DNA of 37,860 nt from an uncultured Phascolarctobacterium sp. (GTDB lineage Bacteria > Bacillota > Negativicutes > Acidaminococcales > Acidaminococcaceae), in contig CASEIL010000024.1 of assembly GCA_949288065.1 (NCBI GenBank), positions 1-37,860 of the forward strand, read 5' to 3'. Each line of letters begins with the position of its first letter. Within the stretch, counting starts at the first letter, position 1. Position numbers and translations under genes: made by a program. The notes beneath the pieces are model-generated. The model was not told the origin of the DNA. It saw nothing but the letters and a program-made list of their open reading frames with translations, and searched no databases. Positions 23,313-31,599 of this stretch are shown here, piece by piece.

Positions 23313-23916
23313 ATGAAATACATTTTTTGGGATATTGACGGCACGCTTTTAGTTACCGGCCTTGCCGGGGCAGATGCTTTGCGTCAGGCGGTAAAAATGC
23401 AGTTCGGCGTGGAAAACTTTCAGTTTTCGCATCCGCTGGCAGGAGCGACCGATTCGCAGATTATCCGCCAGATTTGCATTGATATAAAAGGCCGCTGCCA
23501 CACCTTTGACGCCGCCAACCTGTTAATTAACTACCACCGCCTTTTGCCGCAGTTTTTGGCAGAGCGTCAGGGGCATTTAATGCCGAACGTGGCCAAAACG
23601 CTGGCCTATTTTGACGGGCTGGAAGGCTTTAAAACCTGCCTGTTAACCGGAAACACCACCACCGGCGCGTATTTAAAATTAAAACGCTACGGCATAGATA
23701 AATACTTCGACGGACATTACGCCGTTTGCGGCGAGCTGAGCGAAAAACGCAGCGAGCTTGCCAAAATCGCCCTGCGCCGCTTGCAGGTAATGCACCAGGA
23801 TGAAGAAATTACGGGCAAAGATATGTTCTTTATCCCTTGAAGCCTACGCCCCGTGGCGGATTATTGACAAGCTGCCGGACGACCCGGCCGAGCTTGCCCA
23901 AATGTTTAACGAATGA
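23313..23916 (+). pseudogene. HAD-family hydrolase with an internal deletion and frameshift
   Basis: The reading frame starts with the HAD motif DIDGTLL (Asp7 and Asp9), has motif II in LLTGNTTTG, and runs to KDMFFIP before a TGA at 23838-23840. The usual continuation, motif IV GDTPxD and the sequence after it, is missing. A second frame, shifted by one, picks up at 23836 with LEAYAPWRIIDKLPDDPAELAQ and stops at 23914-23916, reading like the normal C-terminal end of a phosphoglycolate-phosphatase-type HAD. The simplest reading is a deletion of a few dozen codons that also broke the frame. Without motif IV the product should not bind Mg2+ properly, so it is probably inactive. Confidence 0.8.
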
Positions 23917-23924
23917 GGTTAACC

Positions 23925-24662
23925 ATGAAAAAGTTTCTATTAACACTTATGTGCTGCCTGGCACTGCCTGCGGCGGCGCTTGCCTATAACGATTACGACG
24001 TGGCGCAGGTTAAAAGCGGCGCAAGCTGCCCCGGCGGCGATTTAAGCGGCGCTGATTTAAGCGGCTTAACGCTGAGCGGCATTGATTTAAGCGGTGCCAA
24101 CCTTAACGGCGCACGTTTTACCAATGTTGATTTTACCGGCGCACAGCTGCAAAAGGCAGATTTGCACCGCGCTGTGTTTACCAACTGCAATTTAAGCAAG
24201 GCCGATTTAAGCGGCGCTGATTTTAGCTATGCCAACCTTAACGGCAGCAGCTTAAAACAGGCTGTGCTTAACGGCGCAGCCATGTACCGCACGGGGCTGC
24301 GCGGCTGCAATTTAGAGCAGGCCTCCTTTGCCTATGCCAATTTGCAGGAGGCGACCTTAGATAACGCCAACGCCCAAAAGGCAGATTTTAGTTATGCTAA
24401 CCTTAGCTACGGCTGGCTGTATAAAACAGATTTAACGGACGCCGTTTTAACGCACGCCAATTTGTACAACGCCAAAATGACAAGCGCCGTGCTTACCAAC
24501 GCCGATATGACAGCAGCAAGCCTTTCGCGCGCTAACTTGCAGCACGCCAAACTCAACGGCGCCCGCCTCGACCGCGCCGTGCTCGACGACGCCGACTTCA
24601 CCTTCGCCGACTTAACCCTCACCGACTTCGGCCGGGCGTTTAAAGATAGTGCGAAGTTTTGA
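23925..24662 (+). CDS. Exported pentapeptide-repeat protein
   Basis: The 245-residue protein starts with a signal peptide (KKFLLTLMCCLALPAAALA, cut probably after Ala20). The mature part is nearly all pentapeptide repeats of the A(D/N)LxX type, about 35 repeats, e.g. ADLSG, ANLNG, ADFSY, forming a right-handed quadrilateral beta helix. Export distinguishes it from the cytoplasmic Qnr/MfpA gyrase-protecting proteins. The ATG at 23925 follows GAGGTT; an ATG at 23913 overlaps the preceding pseudogene stop and is less likely. A strong terminator follows. Function is unknown. Confidence 0.88.
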   Translation: MKKFLLTLMCCLALPAAALAYNDYDVAQVKSGASCPGGDLSGADLSGLTLSGIDLSGANLNGARFTNVDFTGAQLQKADLHRAVFTNCNLSKADLSGADFSYANLNGSSLKQAVLNGAAMYRTGLRGCNLEQASFAYANLQEATLDNANAQKADFSYANLSYGWLYKTDLTDAVLTHANLYNAKMTSAVLTNADMTAASLSRANLQHAKLNGARLDRAVLDDADFTFADLTLTDFGRAFKDSAKF

Positions 24663-24685
24663 AAAGTAAATAGCTGAAACACACA

Positions 24686-24715
24686 AACCCTCCGCAGCAT
24701 TTGCTGCGGAGGGTT
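24686..24715. terminator. Terminator between the pentapeptide and dehydrogenase genes
   Basis: AACCCTCCGCAGCA (24686-24699), 2-base loop, TGCTGCGGAGGGTT (24702-24715), then GTTTTAATT. Serves the plus-strand pentapeptide gene and probably also the convergent dehydrogenase. Confidence 0.88.
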
Positions 24716-24752
24716 GTTTTAATTATGCCTTATTTAATTTTGCCAATACCCA

Positions 24753-25799
24753 TCACGGTTTTATAACAATTTTTACCATGGGGTCGTTGGGGTCTATCTG
24801 GCGCTCAAGTACGTGCTGCAAAGCGTCCAGCGGCAGCACATCAGTTACATATTTTTCGGGGTCGATAAAGCCGCTGGCAATAAGGTCAATCGTTTCTTCA
24901 AATTCCACGCGCGTGCAGGACACGCTGCCGATAAGCTGAATTTCGTTCAGCACCAGCCGGTTAAGCGCAAACGGAATTTCCGCCTCAATAGAATTGCCGA
25001 TAGCCACAATTTTGCCGCCGGGTCGCACTGCGTCGATGCACGCCGCCAGCGAAGCAGGCGCGCCCACTGCCTCAAACACAATGTCAAAGCCGCCGCCAGA
25101 AGCCTCGCGGTATTTTTGCGCACGTTCCGGGTCGTTGCCGTCAAAATATTCGTCAAAAATGCCCAGCTCTTTCGCTTTCTGTATTTTTATATCGTTCACC
25201 TTGGACATTGCCACATACGCTGCGCCGCATTTTTTAGCAAGCTCGCCCAAAAACTGGCCGATAATGCCGCTGCCAACCACCAAAACCTTATCGTGCAGTT
25301 TAATGCCGCTGCGGCGGATGGCGTGGTATGCCACCATCAGCGGGTCAATGCAGCCAGCCGCCACATCGCTCACACTGTCCGGCAACAGGTAAGCGTTAGA
25401 TGCTTTGCCCACAAATTTTTCCGCGTAAGCGCCGTTTGTAACAAAGCCCATGTAATTGGTTCCGTTAACCTCGCGGCACAGCTGTTCCTGCCCCGCTCGG
25501 CACATATCGCACTTACCGCAGTACAGGTTAGCCCAAAAAGTTACGCGGTCGCCAACCTTAAAATTGCTGCTGCCGGGGTTGGTCACCACGCCGCAAAACT
25601 CGTGCCCCATCCAAAAATCGCCGCCCTGGCTGCCCCAGCCCTTGCCGCTTTTCCACATGTGTATATCGCTGCCGCAAACGCCGCAGGCCGAAACCTTAAT
25701 TTCCATCTGCCCCGGCAAAACCGGCGGCACCGGCACGTTTTTAATTTTAATTTGCTGAGGGCCTGTTAAAACCGCCGCCTTCATCATTTCCTGTGTCAT
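24753..25799 (-). CDS. Zinc-dependent medium-chain alcohol dehydrogenase
   Basis: The 348-residue protein has the MDR zinc sites: catalytic Cys42 (SACGVCGSD), His66-Glu67 (GHEFCG) and the structural zinc cysteines 94, 97, 100 and 108 (CGKCDMCRAGQEQLC). The Rossmann motif GSGIIGQF lies near residue 178. It resembles threonine/sorbitol/butanediol dehydrogenases. The ATG at 25799 is preceded by AAGGAGG. It is divergent from a LysR regulator, which may control it, but no other pathway gene is adjacent, so the polyol or amino-acid substrate cannot be named. Confidence 0.9.
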   Translation of the reverse strand: MTQEMMKAAVLTGPQQIKIKNVPVPPVLPGQMEIKVSACGVCGSDIHMWKSGKGWGSQGGDFWMGHEFCGVVTNPGSSNFKVGDRVTFWANLYCGKCDMCRAGQEQLCREVNGTNYMGFVTNGAYAEKFVGKASNAYLLPDSVSDVAAGCIDPLMVAYHAIRRSGIKLHDKVLVVGSGIIGQFLGELAKKCGAAYVAMSKVNDIKIQKAKELGIFDEYFDGNDPERAQKYREASGGGFDIVFEAVGAPASLAACIDAVRPGGKIVAIGNSIEAEIPFALNRLVLNEIQLIGSVSCTRVEFEETIDLIASGFIDPEKYVTDVLPLDALQHVLERQIDPNDPMVKIVIKP

Positions 25800-25829
25800 G
25801 TTCTTCCTCCTTAAAGGTTTGTTAACCTT

Positions 25830-25877
25830 ATTATAAGGCAATCTGGCTTGACGGCAAATTACCAAAAATGCTACAAT
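25830..25877. promoter_or_regulatory. Overlapping divergent promoters of the dehydrogenase and LysR genes
   Basis: Plus strand: TTGACG (25848-25853), 18 bases, TACAAT (25872-25877) for lysR. Minus strand: TATAAT (25830-25835) with TTGCCG (25852-25857) 16 bases upstream for the dehydrogenase. The -35 boxes overlap, so the two promoters compete. A small dyad TTTACCAAAAGTAAA (25881-25895) beyond the lysR start site has the T-N11-A form of a LysR site. Confidence 0.65.
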
Positions 25878-25912
25878 CTATTTACCAAAAGTAAACAGAA
25901 AGGATGATTGCC

Positions 25913-26812
25913 TTGCTCAGCCAGCAGTTACAGGTATTTTTAACAGCGGCAGAATGTACCAGCTTCAACAAAGCAGCCCGACAGCTTTTAATAACGCCCG
26001 CTTCCGTAATGAAGCACATTAACACGCTGGAAGCCCGCCTTGGCGTAACACTGTTTAAACGCAGCAAAACCGGGCTTACGCTGACGCCTGCCGGGCAGGC
26101 ACTGTTTAAGGACGGCAAAAAACTGCGCAGTGCGGCGGCAACCGCCTTAAGCCACGCCAAAAACGCCGCTTACGCGGAAGGCATTACCATCCGCGTCGGC
26201 AGCTCGCTTTTAAACCCCAGCAAAGTGTTAACCGATTTATGGGCGCCGCTGCGCGAAACATATCCGCAGTACAAGTTCCGTATTGTGCCGTTTGAAGATA
26301 CCAAAGAGCAAATCATTCCGCTAATGGCGTCGCTGGGCGGGCGCATTGATGTTTTGGTGGGCGCGTTTAACAGCAACACCATGTACGGGCACGCCAGCTA
26401 CTTAATTTTGGGCTATTACAATTTGTGCGTCGCCGTGCCGAAGGAGCACCCGCTGGCGCAGAAGCAAAAACTGAATTTGCAGGATTTATACGGCGAGCAC
26501 CTGTTAACCGTTACCGGCGGCGATTCGGAAGTCATCACCAGCTTTAACGATATGGTACAGCGCGAGCACCCGCAAATACAATTAGAAGGCTGCGGCTATT
26601 ACTACGATATGGAAAACTTTAACACCTGCGAGCAAACCGGGCACCCTCTGCTGACGTTGGACGCGTGGGCGGACGTACATCCCTCACTCGTCACACTGCC
26701 ACTTGATTGCGGCTACAAAGTTTCCTACGGCATTATGTACGACAAAAAGCCCTCGCCCGAAATTGCAGGCTTTGTAAAAATAATTGAAGAAAACTTTGCG
26801 CAGAAAATTTAA
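25913..26812 (+). CDS. LysR-family transcriptional regulator
   Basis: The 299-residue protein has an N-terminal winged helix-turn-helix (QVFLTAAECTSFNKAARQLLITPASVMKHINTLEARLG region, about residues 6-45), then a periplasmic-binding-protein-like sensor domain to the C-terminus. Start: the TTG at 25913 has AGGA 8 bases upstream, while the in-frame ATG at 25904 is immediately against the same AGG and is unlikely. It is divergent from the zinc dehydrogenase with shared promoters, the classical LysR arrangement, so it probably regulates that gene. The effector is unknown. Confidence 0.92.
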   Translation: MLSQQLQVFLTAAECTSFNKAARQLLITPASVMKHINTLEARLGVTLFKRSKTGLTLTPAGQALFKDGKKLRSAAATALSHAKNAAYAEGITIRVGSSLLNPSKVLTDLWAPLRETYPQYKFRIVPFEDTKEQIIPLMASLGGRIDVLVGAFNSNTMYGHASYLILGYYNLCVAVPKEHPLAQKQKLNLQDLYGEHLLTVTGGDSEVITSFNDMVQREHPQIQLEGCGYYYDMENFNTCEQTGHPLLTLDAWADVHPSLVTLPLDCGYKVSYGIMYDKKPSPEIAGFVKIIEENFAQKI

Positions 26813-26949
26813 CCATACCTGCCCGGCACGAAAGTTTTAAGGCAACACTGAAGCGTTATGAATAGGGCAGGTTATTTAATTCAAAAAATATAAAATTTTA
26901 AAATCAAAGAACTAAGAATAAAATTAAAATTTATTTCCATCTGTCAATT

Positions 26950-27369
26950 TTAATAATCATCATATACAAATGATAAATCAATTATGTTTTTATACAATCT
27001 TACTTCACAAGAATATTCTTTTTTAATAAATCTTATAACAACAGTATCACTAACTTTTGGTCTTTCATTTATGTAAGACCATTTGTTTTTATTAAATTTA
27101 GGAAAAAGTAATTTTTTTATACTTTCTTTATTTTCCACTGCATTTGGATATTCATAACTGACAACATAATAAGTTTTTTTAAAAAATTTTCGTTTTAACT
27201 CTTTTATTTCATGAATATCTAATTTTTTTATTTCTTCCGCAAATAAATTTTCTTGTTCGCTTACGCTTGGTTTACCACCAATGAAATTTATTATATCTTT
27301 TTGGTAATTTGGGAAAAAGAAACAGAATAATAATAAAACAGCAATGATAATCTTATTATTGTTAGTCAT
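26950..27369 (-). CDS. AT-rich hypothetical protein with an N-terminal membrane segment
   Basis: This 139-residue protein is unrecognised. Residues 7-21 (IIIAVLLLFCFFFPN) form a hydrophobic segment, so it is probably exported or anchored. The rest is charged, Lys/Glu rich, with no known motif; the end reads VRLYKNIIDLSFVYDDY. Base composition is much more AT-rich than any flanking gene. Its ATG overlaps the stop of a truncated upstream frame (27362-27464), as in toxin-immunity pairs, so an orphan immunity-like role is possible but speculative. Confidence 0.65.
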   Translation of the reverse strand: MTNNNKIIIAVLLLFCFFFPNYQKDIINFIGGKPSVSEQENLFAEEIKKLDIHEIKELKRKFFKKTYYVVSYEYPNAVENKESIKKLLFPKFNKNKWSYINERPKVSDTVVIRFIKKEYSCEVRLYKNIIDLSFVYDDY

Positions 27370-27464
27370 ATTTACCTACCTTGTGAGCATATCTTTGTGA
27401 ATGAGAAATTCCAGCAGATGTTTCAACACCCATTTCAACAATATATACTATATTATTCTTACCT
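27362..27464 (-). pseudogene. C-terminal tail fragment of an unknown protein
   Basis: On the minus strand an open stretch of about 33 codons, without a start, ends in TAA at 27362-27364, overlapping the ATG of the next gene. It reads VEMGVETSAGISHSQRYAHK near its end. The frame is closed upstream by a stop, so only the tail of a former gene is left. The end overlap with a small exported-type gene, and the unusual composition, recall the C-terminus of a polymorphic toxin followed by its immunity gene. Homology is not recognised. Confidence 0.4.
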
Positions 27465-27545
27465 TAAAGCTGTTATACGTTATTCGCTTTATCAATCCCA
27501 ATATCCTCTTTACCAAAGTTAGAAATAAACTCGCTGTAATTGACA

Positions 27546-27577
27546 AAAAGGACAGAACCATTTAGGCTCTGTCCTTT
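27546..27577 (-). terminator. Terminator of the queD-folE2-folP-folK-pepT operon
   Basis: AAAAGGACAGAACC pairs with GGCTCTGTCCTTTT (one mismatch, small loop). On the minus strand it ends in a T-run, about 20 bp after the pepT stop. Confidence 0.8.
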
Positions 27578-27597
27578 TATTATTGTAGTATTAATTT

Positions 27598-28824
27598 TTA
27601 CGCCCTCACAATGTTCAGCAGCACTTCGGTGCATTTAACAAGGGAAGGCACGGGCAGGTATTCAAAGCGCCCGTGGAAGTTATGCCCGCCGGTAAAAATG
27701 TTGGGGCAGGGCAAGCCCATTTCAGATAAGCGCGAGCCGTCTGTGCCGCCGCGCACGGGCACCAGCTGCGGCTCAATGCCAGCCGCGCGCATGGCATTTT
27801 CGGCACGCTCCACAATTTCAAACACCGGTGTAATGTATTCCTTCATGTTGCAGTACATATCCTGCAAGCTGCATTCCACACTGCCAGCGCCGTATTTGGC
27901 GTTCATAAACGCAGCCAGGTCAAGCAAAAGCTGTTTGCGCTTTTCTAAAATAGCTTTATCGTGGTCGCGCAAAATCATCTCCAGCTCCACGCGGTCGGTG
28001 CCGCCTTCAATGCGCAGGCAGTGGTAAAAGCCCTCGTAGTTTTCAGTGTATTCCGGCTTTTCGCCCTGCGGCAGTGCCATTTGCCATTCTGCCTCCATGG
28101 TTACGGCATTGCGCATTTTGTTTTTGGCGCTGCCCGTGTGTACGGAAACACCGTTAAAAATTATTTTGGCGTTGCAGGCGTTAAATGTTTCGTAGTTCAG
28201 CTCGCCCAGCGCGCCGCCATCGACGGTGTAGGCAAAATCCGCCTTAAATTCGTCCAGCGGAAAGCCGTCCACGCCGCGCCCAATTTCTTCATCCGGCGTA
28301 AACGCCAGCAAAATTTTGCCGTGCTTAATTTCCGGATGTGCCAAAAGGTATTCGCACGCGCTGACGATAGCAGCAATGCCCGCCTTGTCATCTGCGCCAA
28401 GCAGGGTGCTGCCGCCGGCGGTTAAAATGTCCTGCCCGCGGTAAGCCAAAATTTCGGGGAAGTCCTTACTACTGATAATGCAGTTTTCCGCCAGCTTAAT
28501 GTCGCTGCCGCCCCACGCTTTGTGCATGGTTACCTGCACGCTTTCGCCGCTTGCCTCGCTGCTGGTGTCCATGTGGGCAATCAGCCCAATAACAGGCAAC
28601 GCCTCGTCCGTGTTGGCGGGCAGTTCTGCCAGCACATAGCATTTATCAGTTACTTTTACATTTGCAAGGCCAAGCTCCGTCAGCTCGTTTTTTAAGTATT
28701 CTGCCAGCTGCCACTGGCCTTCCGTGCTGGGCAGCTGCGTACCGCGCTCGCTGGAGGCGGTGTTTATTTCTGCGTAAGCGGTAAACCTTTTTACAAGGGC
28801 TTCCGCGTTAAGTTCATAGCTCAT
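27598..28824 (-). CDS. pepT: Peptidase T (tripeptide aminopeptidase)
   Basis: PepT removes the N-terminal residue from tripeptides. The 408-residue M20 metallopeptidase shows GLIAHMDTSSE (His84 and Asp86), STLLGADDKAGIAAI, TPDEEIGRG with the catalytic Glu pair, and VPVRGGTDGS near the C-terminus, where the last zinc ligands lie. The ATG at 28824 overlaps the folK stop (ATGA), so it is translationally coupled to a folate gene although there is no metabolic link. A terminator follows. Confidence 0.95.
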   Translation of the reverse strand: MSYELNAEALVKRFTAYAEINTASSERGTQLPSTEGQWQLAEYLKNELTELGLANVKVTDKCYVLAELPANTDEALPVIGLIAHMDTSSEASGESVQVTMHKAWGGSDIKLAENCIISSKDFPEILAYRGQDILTAGGSTLLGADDKAGIAAIVSACEYLLAHPEIKHGKILLAFTPDEEIGRGVDGFPLDEFKADFAYTVDGGALGELNYETFNACNAKIIFNGVSVHTGSAKNKMRNAVTMEAEWQMALPQGEKPEYTENYEGFYHCLRIEGGTDRVELEMILRDHDKAILEKRKQLLLDLAAFMNAKYGAGSVECSLQDMYCNMKEYITPVFEIVERAENAMRAAGIEPQLVPVRGGTDGSRLSEMGLPCPNIFTGGHNFHGRFEYLPVPSLVKCTEVLLNIVRA

Positions 28825-29294
28825 GGTTGTCCCTTCTTTTGCAAATCCTGCCACAACTCCGCAATGGTTTTATGCAGCACCGGGTGTATTTTGCCAGGGG
28901 CAATTTCTGCCAGCGGGCGCAGCACAAAATCGCGGTTCTGCATATCCGGGTGCGGCACAACAAGGTCCGGCTCGTTAATAACGTCGTCGCCGTAAAAAAT
29001 TAAATCCAAATCAATAATGCGCTCGCCCCAATGGCGCAGGCGCACGCGCCCCATTTCCAGCTCCGTCGCCAAAAGCATTTTTAAAAGCGCTTGCGCGGAT
29101 AGCTCTGTGCGCACCTCGCAGACGGCGTTTAAAAAGCGCGGCTGGTCGGTTACTCCGTAAGGGTCGGTATCAATATAGCTTGATACTTTGGTGATGTTTA
29201 AGCCCTGCGCGGCGAGGCGTTTTAAGGCTTCGTCAAGGTTCTCCCTTAAATTGCCAAGATTTGTGCCCAGCGCCACATACGCCGTTATTTGCAT
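28821..29294 (-). CDS. folK: 6-hydroxymethyl-dihydropterin pyrophosphokinase
   Basis: HPPK transfers pyrophosphate from ATP to hydroxymethyl-dihydropterin. The 157-residue protein has the typical start VALGTNLGNLRENL, the RLRHWGERIIDLDLIFYGDD block (Mg2+-binding DLD) and the PHPDMQNRDFVLRPLAEI signature. It overlaps folP by 10 bp upstream and pepT by 4 bp downstream. In some bacteria folK is fused to folB; here it is free and no folB is present. Confidence 0.96.
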   Translation of the reverse strand: MQITAYVALGTNLGNLRENLDEALKRLAAQGLNITKVSSYIDTDPYGVTDQPRFLNAVCEVRTELSAQALLKMLLATELEMGRVRLRHWGERIIDLDLIFYGDDVINEPDLVVPHPDMQNRDFVLRPLAEIAPGKIHPVLHKTIAELWQDLQKKGQP

Positions 29295-30463
29295 AGCACC
29301 GCCTCCAGCATACGGATGGCGCGCACGTTTTCTTTAACGTCGTGCACGCGCACCATTTGTGCACCGGCATACACTGCTTGCAAACTCAGGGCAATAGTGC
29401 CCTCCAGACGCTCCTGCGGCGGCAGGCCGCCCAGCACGTCGCCGATAACTGTTTTGCGCGAGGCGGCCAGCAGCACCGGGTAGCCGAAGCTCGTTAAAGC
29501 GTCTAAACCACGCAAAAGCTCAAGGTTCTGCGCTGTATTTTTGGCAAAGCCAATGCCTGTGTCCAAAATAATTTTATCCGCGCCAATGCCAGGCCCAGCC
29601 AGTTCTTCGGCGCGCTGCTCTAAATAAGCGGCAACTTCTGTTACCACATTAGTATATTCGCAGTTTTGCTGCATGGTTTTGGGCGTGCCGCGCATGTGCA
29701 TTAAAACAACCGGCACTTTGGCGGCGGTGGCAACCTGCGCCATAGCTTCGTCGCCGGTTAAAGCGGTAACGTCGTTAATAATATCGGCACCGGCGTTAAC
29801 GGCTGCCTGCGCCGTTGCTGCGTGGTAAGTATCAACTGAAATTACACTTTGCGGCATCGCTTTTTTGATAGCTTCAATGGCAGGCACCACGCGGCGTATT
29901 TCTTCTTCCACGCTTACGGCGTCGCTGCCCGGGCGCGTGCTTTCGCCGCCAATGTCCAAAATATCAGCGCCGTCCGCCAGCATCTGCTCCGCCCTTGCCA
30001 CAACATCCGCGCCGACGCGCGAGCCGCTGTAAAACGAATCCGGCGTTACGTTTAAAATGCCCATTACGCGCATTTTTTCGTATGTCAGCTGCCTGCCGTC
30101 CGCCAAAAGCGTTACCGGCTGCTGCTGCGCCAAAAGCTTTTCTAAATCCTCGCGGATTTTTACCAGCCCGAAAAACGGCATCTGCGCCAGCTTGCGCGCT
30201 AAAATGCGGTAATGCTTAACCGTGCCCAAAAGCACTGCGTCCACATATTTGGTGTCGTTTAAAATGCAGTTGCCCGGTACAGCGCAATCGCCGCCTGCCG
30301 CCAGCATCTCCTGTTTTATAATGTTGGCAGCCGGTGTGCGCACCTGCGTTAGCTTCAGCGGCACAATCCGGCTTTTAGCGGCAAAAATGCCGCAGCTTGC
30401 GGGGTGTACCCCAAGCCGGGCAATTTCTGTTTGCAGGTTCTGCCTGTTTAATTTGATAATCAT
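29285..30463 (-). CDS. folP: Dihydropteroate synthase with a long N-terminal extension
   Basis: DHPS joins hydroxymethyl-dihydropterin pyrophosphate to p-aminobenzoate. The catalytic TIM barrel starts near residue 130 with VMGILNVTPDSFYSGS, then DIGGESTRPGSD, SVDTYHA, DIINDVT, MHMRGTPKTMQ and the C-terminal VRVHDV. At 392 residues it is about 120 longer than the usual 270; the first 125 residues form a separate region with no named domain, also known from some clostridial-type enzymes. The ATG overlaps the folE2 stop by 4 bp. This is the sulfonamide target; resistance cannot be judged by eye. Confidence 0.95.
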   Translation of the reverse strand: MIIKLNRQNLQTEIARLGVHPASCGIFAAKSRIVPLKLTQVRTPAANIIKQEMLAAGGDCAVPGNCILNDTKYVDAVLLGTVKHYRILARKLAQMPFFGLVKIREDLEKLLAQQQPVTLLADGRQLTYEKMRVMGILNVTPDSFYSGSRVGADVVARAEQMLADGADILDIGGESTRPGSDAVSVEEEIRRVVPAIEAIKKAMPQSVISVDTYHAATAQAAVNAGADIINDVTALTGDEAMAQVATAAKVPVVLMHMRGTPKTMQQNCEYTNVVTEVAAYLEQRAEELAGPGIGADKIILDTGIGFAKNTAQNLELLRGLDALTSFGYPVLLAASRKTVIGDVLGGLPPQERLEGTIALSLQAVYAGAQMVRVHDVKENVRAIRMLEAVLCK

Positions 30464-31230
30464 GCCTGCCAGCCCTTCTCCACGCAGGCAAAAGCGTTGT
30501 GGTTGTGGATGCTTTCAATGCTTTCCACCGTTACCTCGTACCACTTTATGCGCTTATCCGCTTCCAGGCGCAGAGCAATTTCGCGCACAGCGTCCTCCAC
30601 AAAGCGCGGGTTTTCGTAAGCCTTTTCGGTAACAAATTTTTCGTCGGGGCGTTTCAGCAGGCTGTACACGGGCGCGCTGGCACCGGCGTCAGCCATTTCT
30701 GCCAGCTCCTCAATCCAAACAAGCCCGTCGGCTTCAATTTCAATCCGCGCCAGCGCACGCTGGTTATGTGCGCCGTAGTCGCTAATCTCCTTGCTGCACG
30801 GGCACAGCGTCTGCACCGGCACCTCTGCCATAATGCGCAGCTTAAACTCGTCCTTTTTTTCTGCCGTCAGCACGCAGTTTAAATCCATCGGCGCGCGCTG
30901 CCCCGTTACGGGCGAATTTTTATAAATAAAATACGGAAACTCCATACGGATAAACGCTTTTTCCGCCTGCAAGTGCTCTTTTAATTTATCCAGCACCTCT
31001 TCCAGCCCGGCAGGGCTGATAGCACCGACCGTCTGCATGCATTCTACAAAGCGGCTCATGTGCGTGCCGCGGATTTCGTGCGGCAAATCGACTGCGAGGC
31101 TGATAGTAGCGACACTGTGCTGCGCGCTGTGTTCTTTATCTTTTAAAATTACCGGCCAGCGCAGGTTTTTAATGCCGACGTGCTTCAGCGGTATGCGGCG
31201 CATATCGGTCTGGGCCTGTACGTCCTTCAC
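30460..31230 (-). CDS. folE2: GTP cyclohydrolase FolE2 (type IB)
   Basis: FolE2 converts GTP to 7,8-dihydroneopterin triphosphate, the first step of both folate and queuosine synthesis, and can use metals other than zinc. The 256-residue protein has the family block TLCPCSKEISDYGAHNQRA (with the catalytic cysteine, about residue 136) and a His-rich C-terminus SIHNHNAFACVE. The GTG start at 31230 has GGGGGGA six bases upstream and overlaps the upstream gene stop (GTGA). An in-frame ATG at 31275 lies inside the upstream gene and is unlikely. No folE is in the window. Confidence 0.95.
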   Translation of the reverse strand: MKDVQAQTDMRRIPLKHVGIKNLRWPVILKDKEHSAQHSVATISLAVDLPHEIRGTHMSRFVECMQTVGAISPAGLEEVLDKLKEHLQAEKAFIRMEFPYFIYKNSPVTGQRAPMDLNCVLTAEKKDEFKLRIMAEVPVQTLCPCSKEISDYGAHNQRALARIEIEADGLVWIEELAEMADAGASAPVYSLLKRPDEKFVTEKAYENPRFVEDAVREIALRLEADKRIKWYEVTVESIESIHNHNAFACVEKGWQA

Positions 31231-31589
31231 TGTAAATCCCCCCTGTAAATGCAGCCGCTGGTTTTGGTTTCCCACACTTCAACCTCGTATAAATCGTAGT
31301 TATCGCCGTGCAGCAGGTCTTTTAATTTATCCCACACCCACATGCTGATATATTCTGCCGAAGGGTTGGGCAGCACGTCGTTCAGGCAGGCGTGGTCCAG
31401 ATGCACCAGCACATTTTCCTTAACAATGTTTTTTAAACGGATAAAGTCGATAACCATGCCCTCGTGGTCGGGCGTGCCCTGCACCTTAACCACCAGCTTG
31501 TAGGTGTGCCCGTGCAGGCGCTCGCACTTGCCGTTGTACTGCGGCAGGTAGTGGGCGGCGTCAAATTCAAATTCCTTTAAAACAATCAT
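31227..31589 (-). CDS. 6-pyruvoyl/6-carboxy-tetrahydropterin synthase family (QueD or PTPS-I/III)
   Basis: The 120-residue protein is a tunnel-fold COG0720 enzyme acting on dihydroneopterin triphosphate. Zinc histidines are His13, His26 and His28, and the catalytic motif reads CERLHGH (Cys22, Glu23). Cysteine three residues before HGH is the QueD-type residue; glutamate in ExxHGH is the residue of PTPS-III, which makes hydroxymethyl-dihydropterin for folate. CExxHGH is reported for dual PTPS-I/III enzymes. It is the first gene of an operon with folE2, folP and folK but no folB, and without queC or queE nearby, which argues for a folate role. QueD alone remains possible. Confidence 0.88.
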   Translation of the reverse strand: MIVLKEFEFDAAHYLPQYNGKCERLHGHTYKLVVKVQGTPDHEGMVIDFIRLKNIVKENVLVHLDHACLNDVLPNPSAEYISMWVWDKLKDLLHGDNYDLYEVEVWETKTSGCIYRGDLQ

Positions 31590-31599
31590 AAATCCTCCG

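Noticed and set aside
24813..25769. 318-codon ORF on the plus strand
   Set aside because: Antisense to the zinc dehydrogenase; composition (many Ala, His, Asn, Arg) is typical of a mirror frame and no domain is visible.
26817..26872. Terminator after the LysR gene
   Set aside because: ACCTGCCC and GGGCAGGT are complementary but the loop is 40 bases and the T-run is weak; not convincing enough to list.
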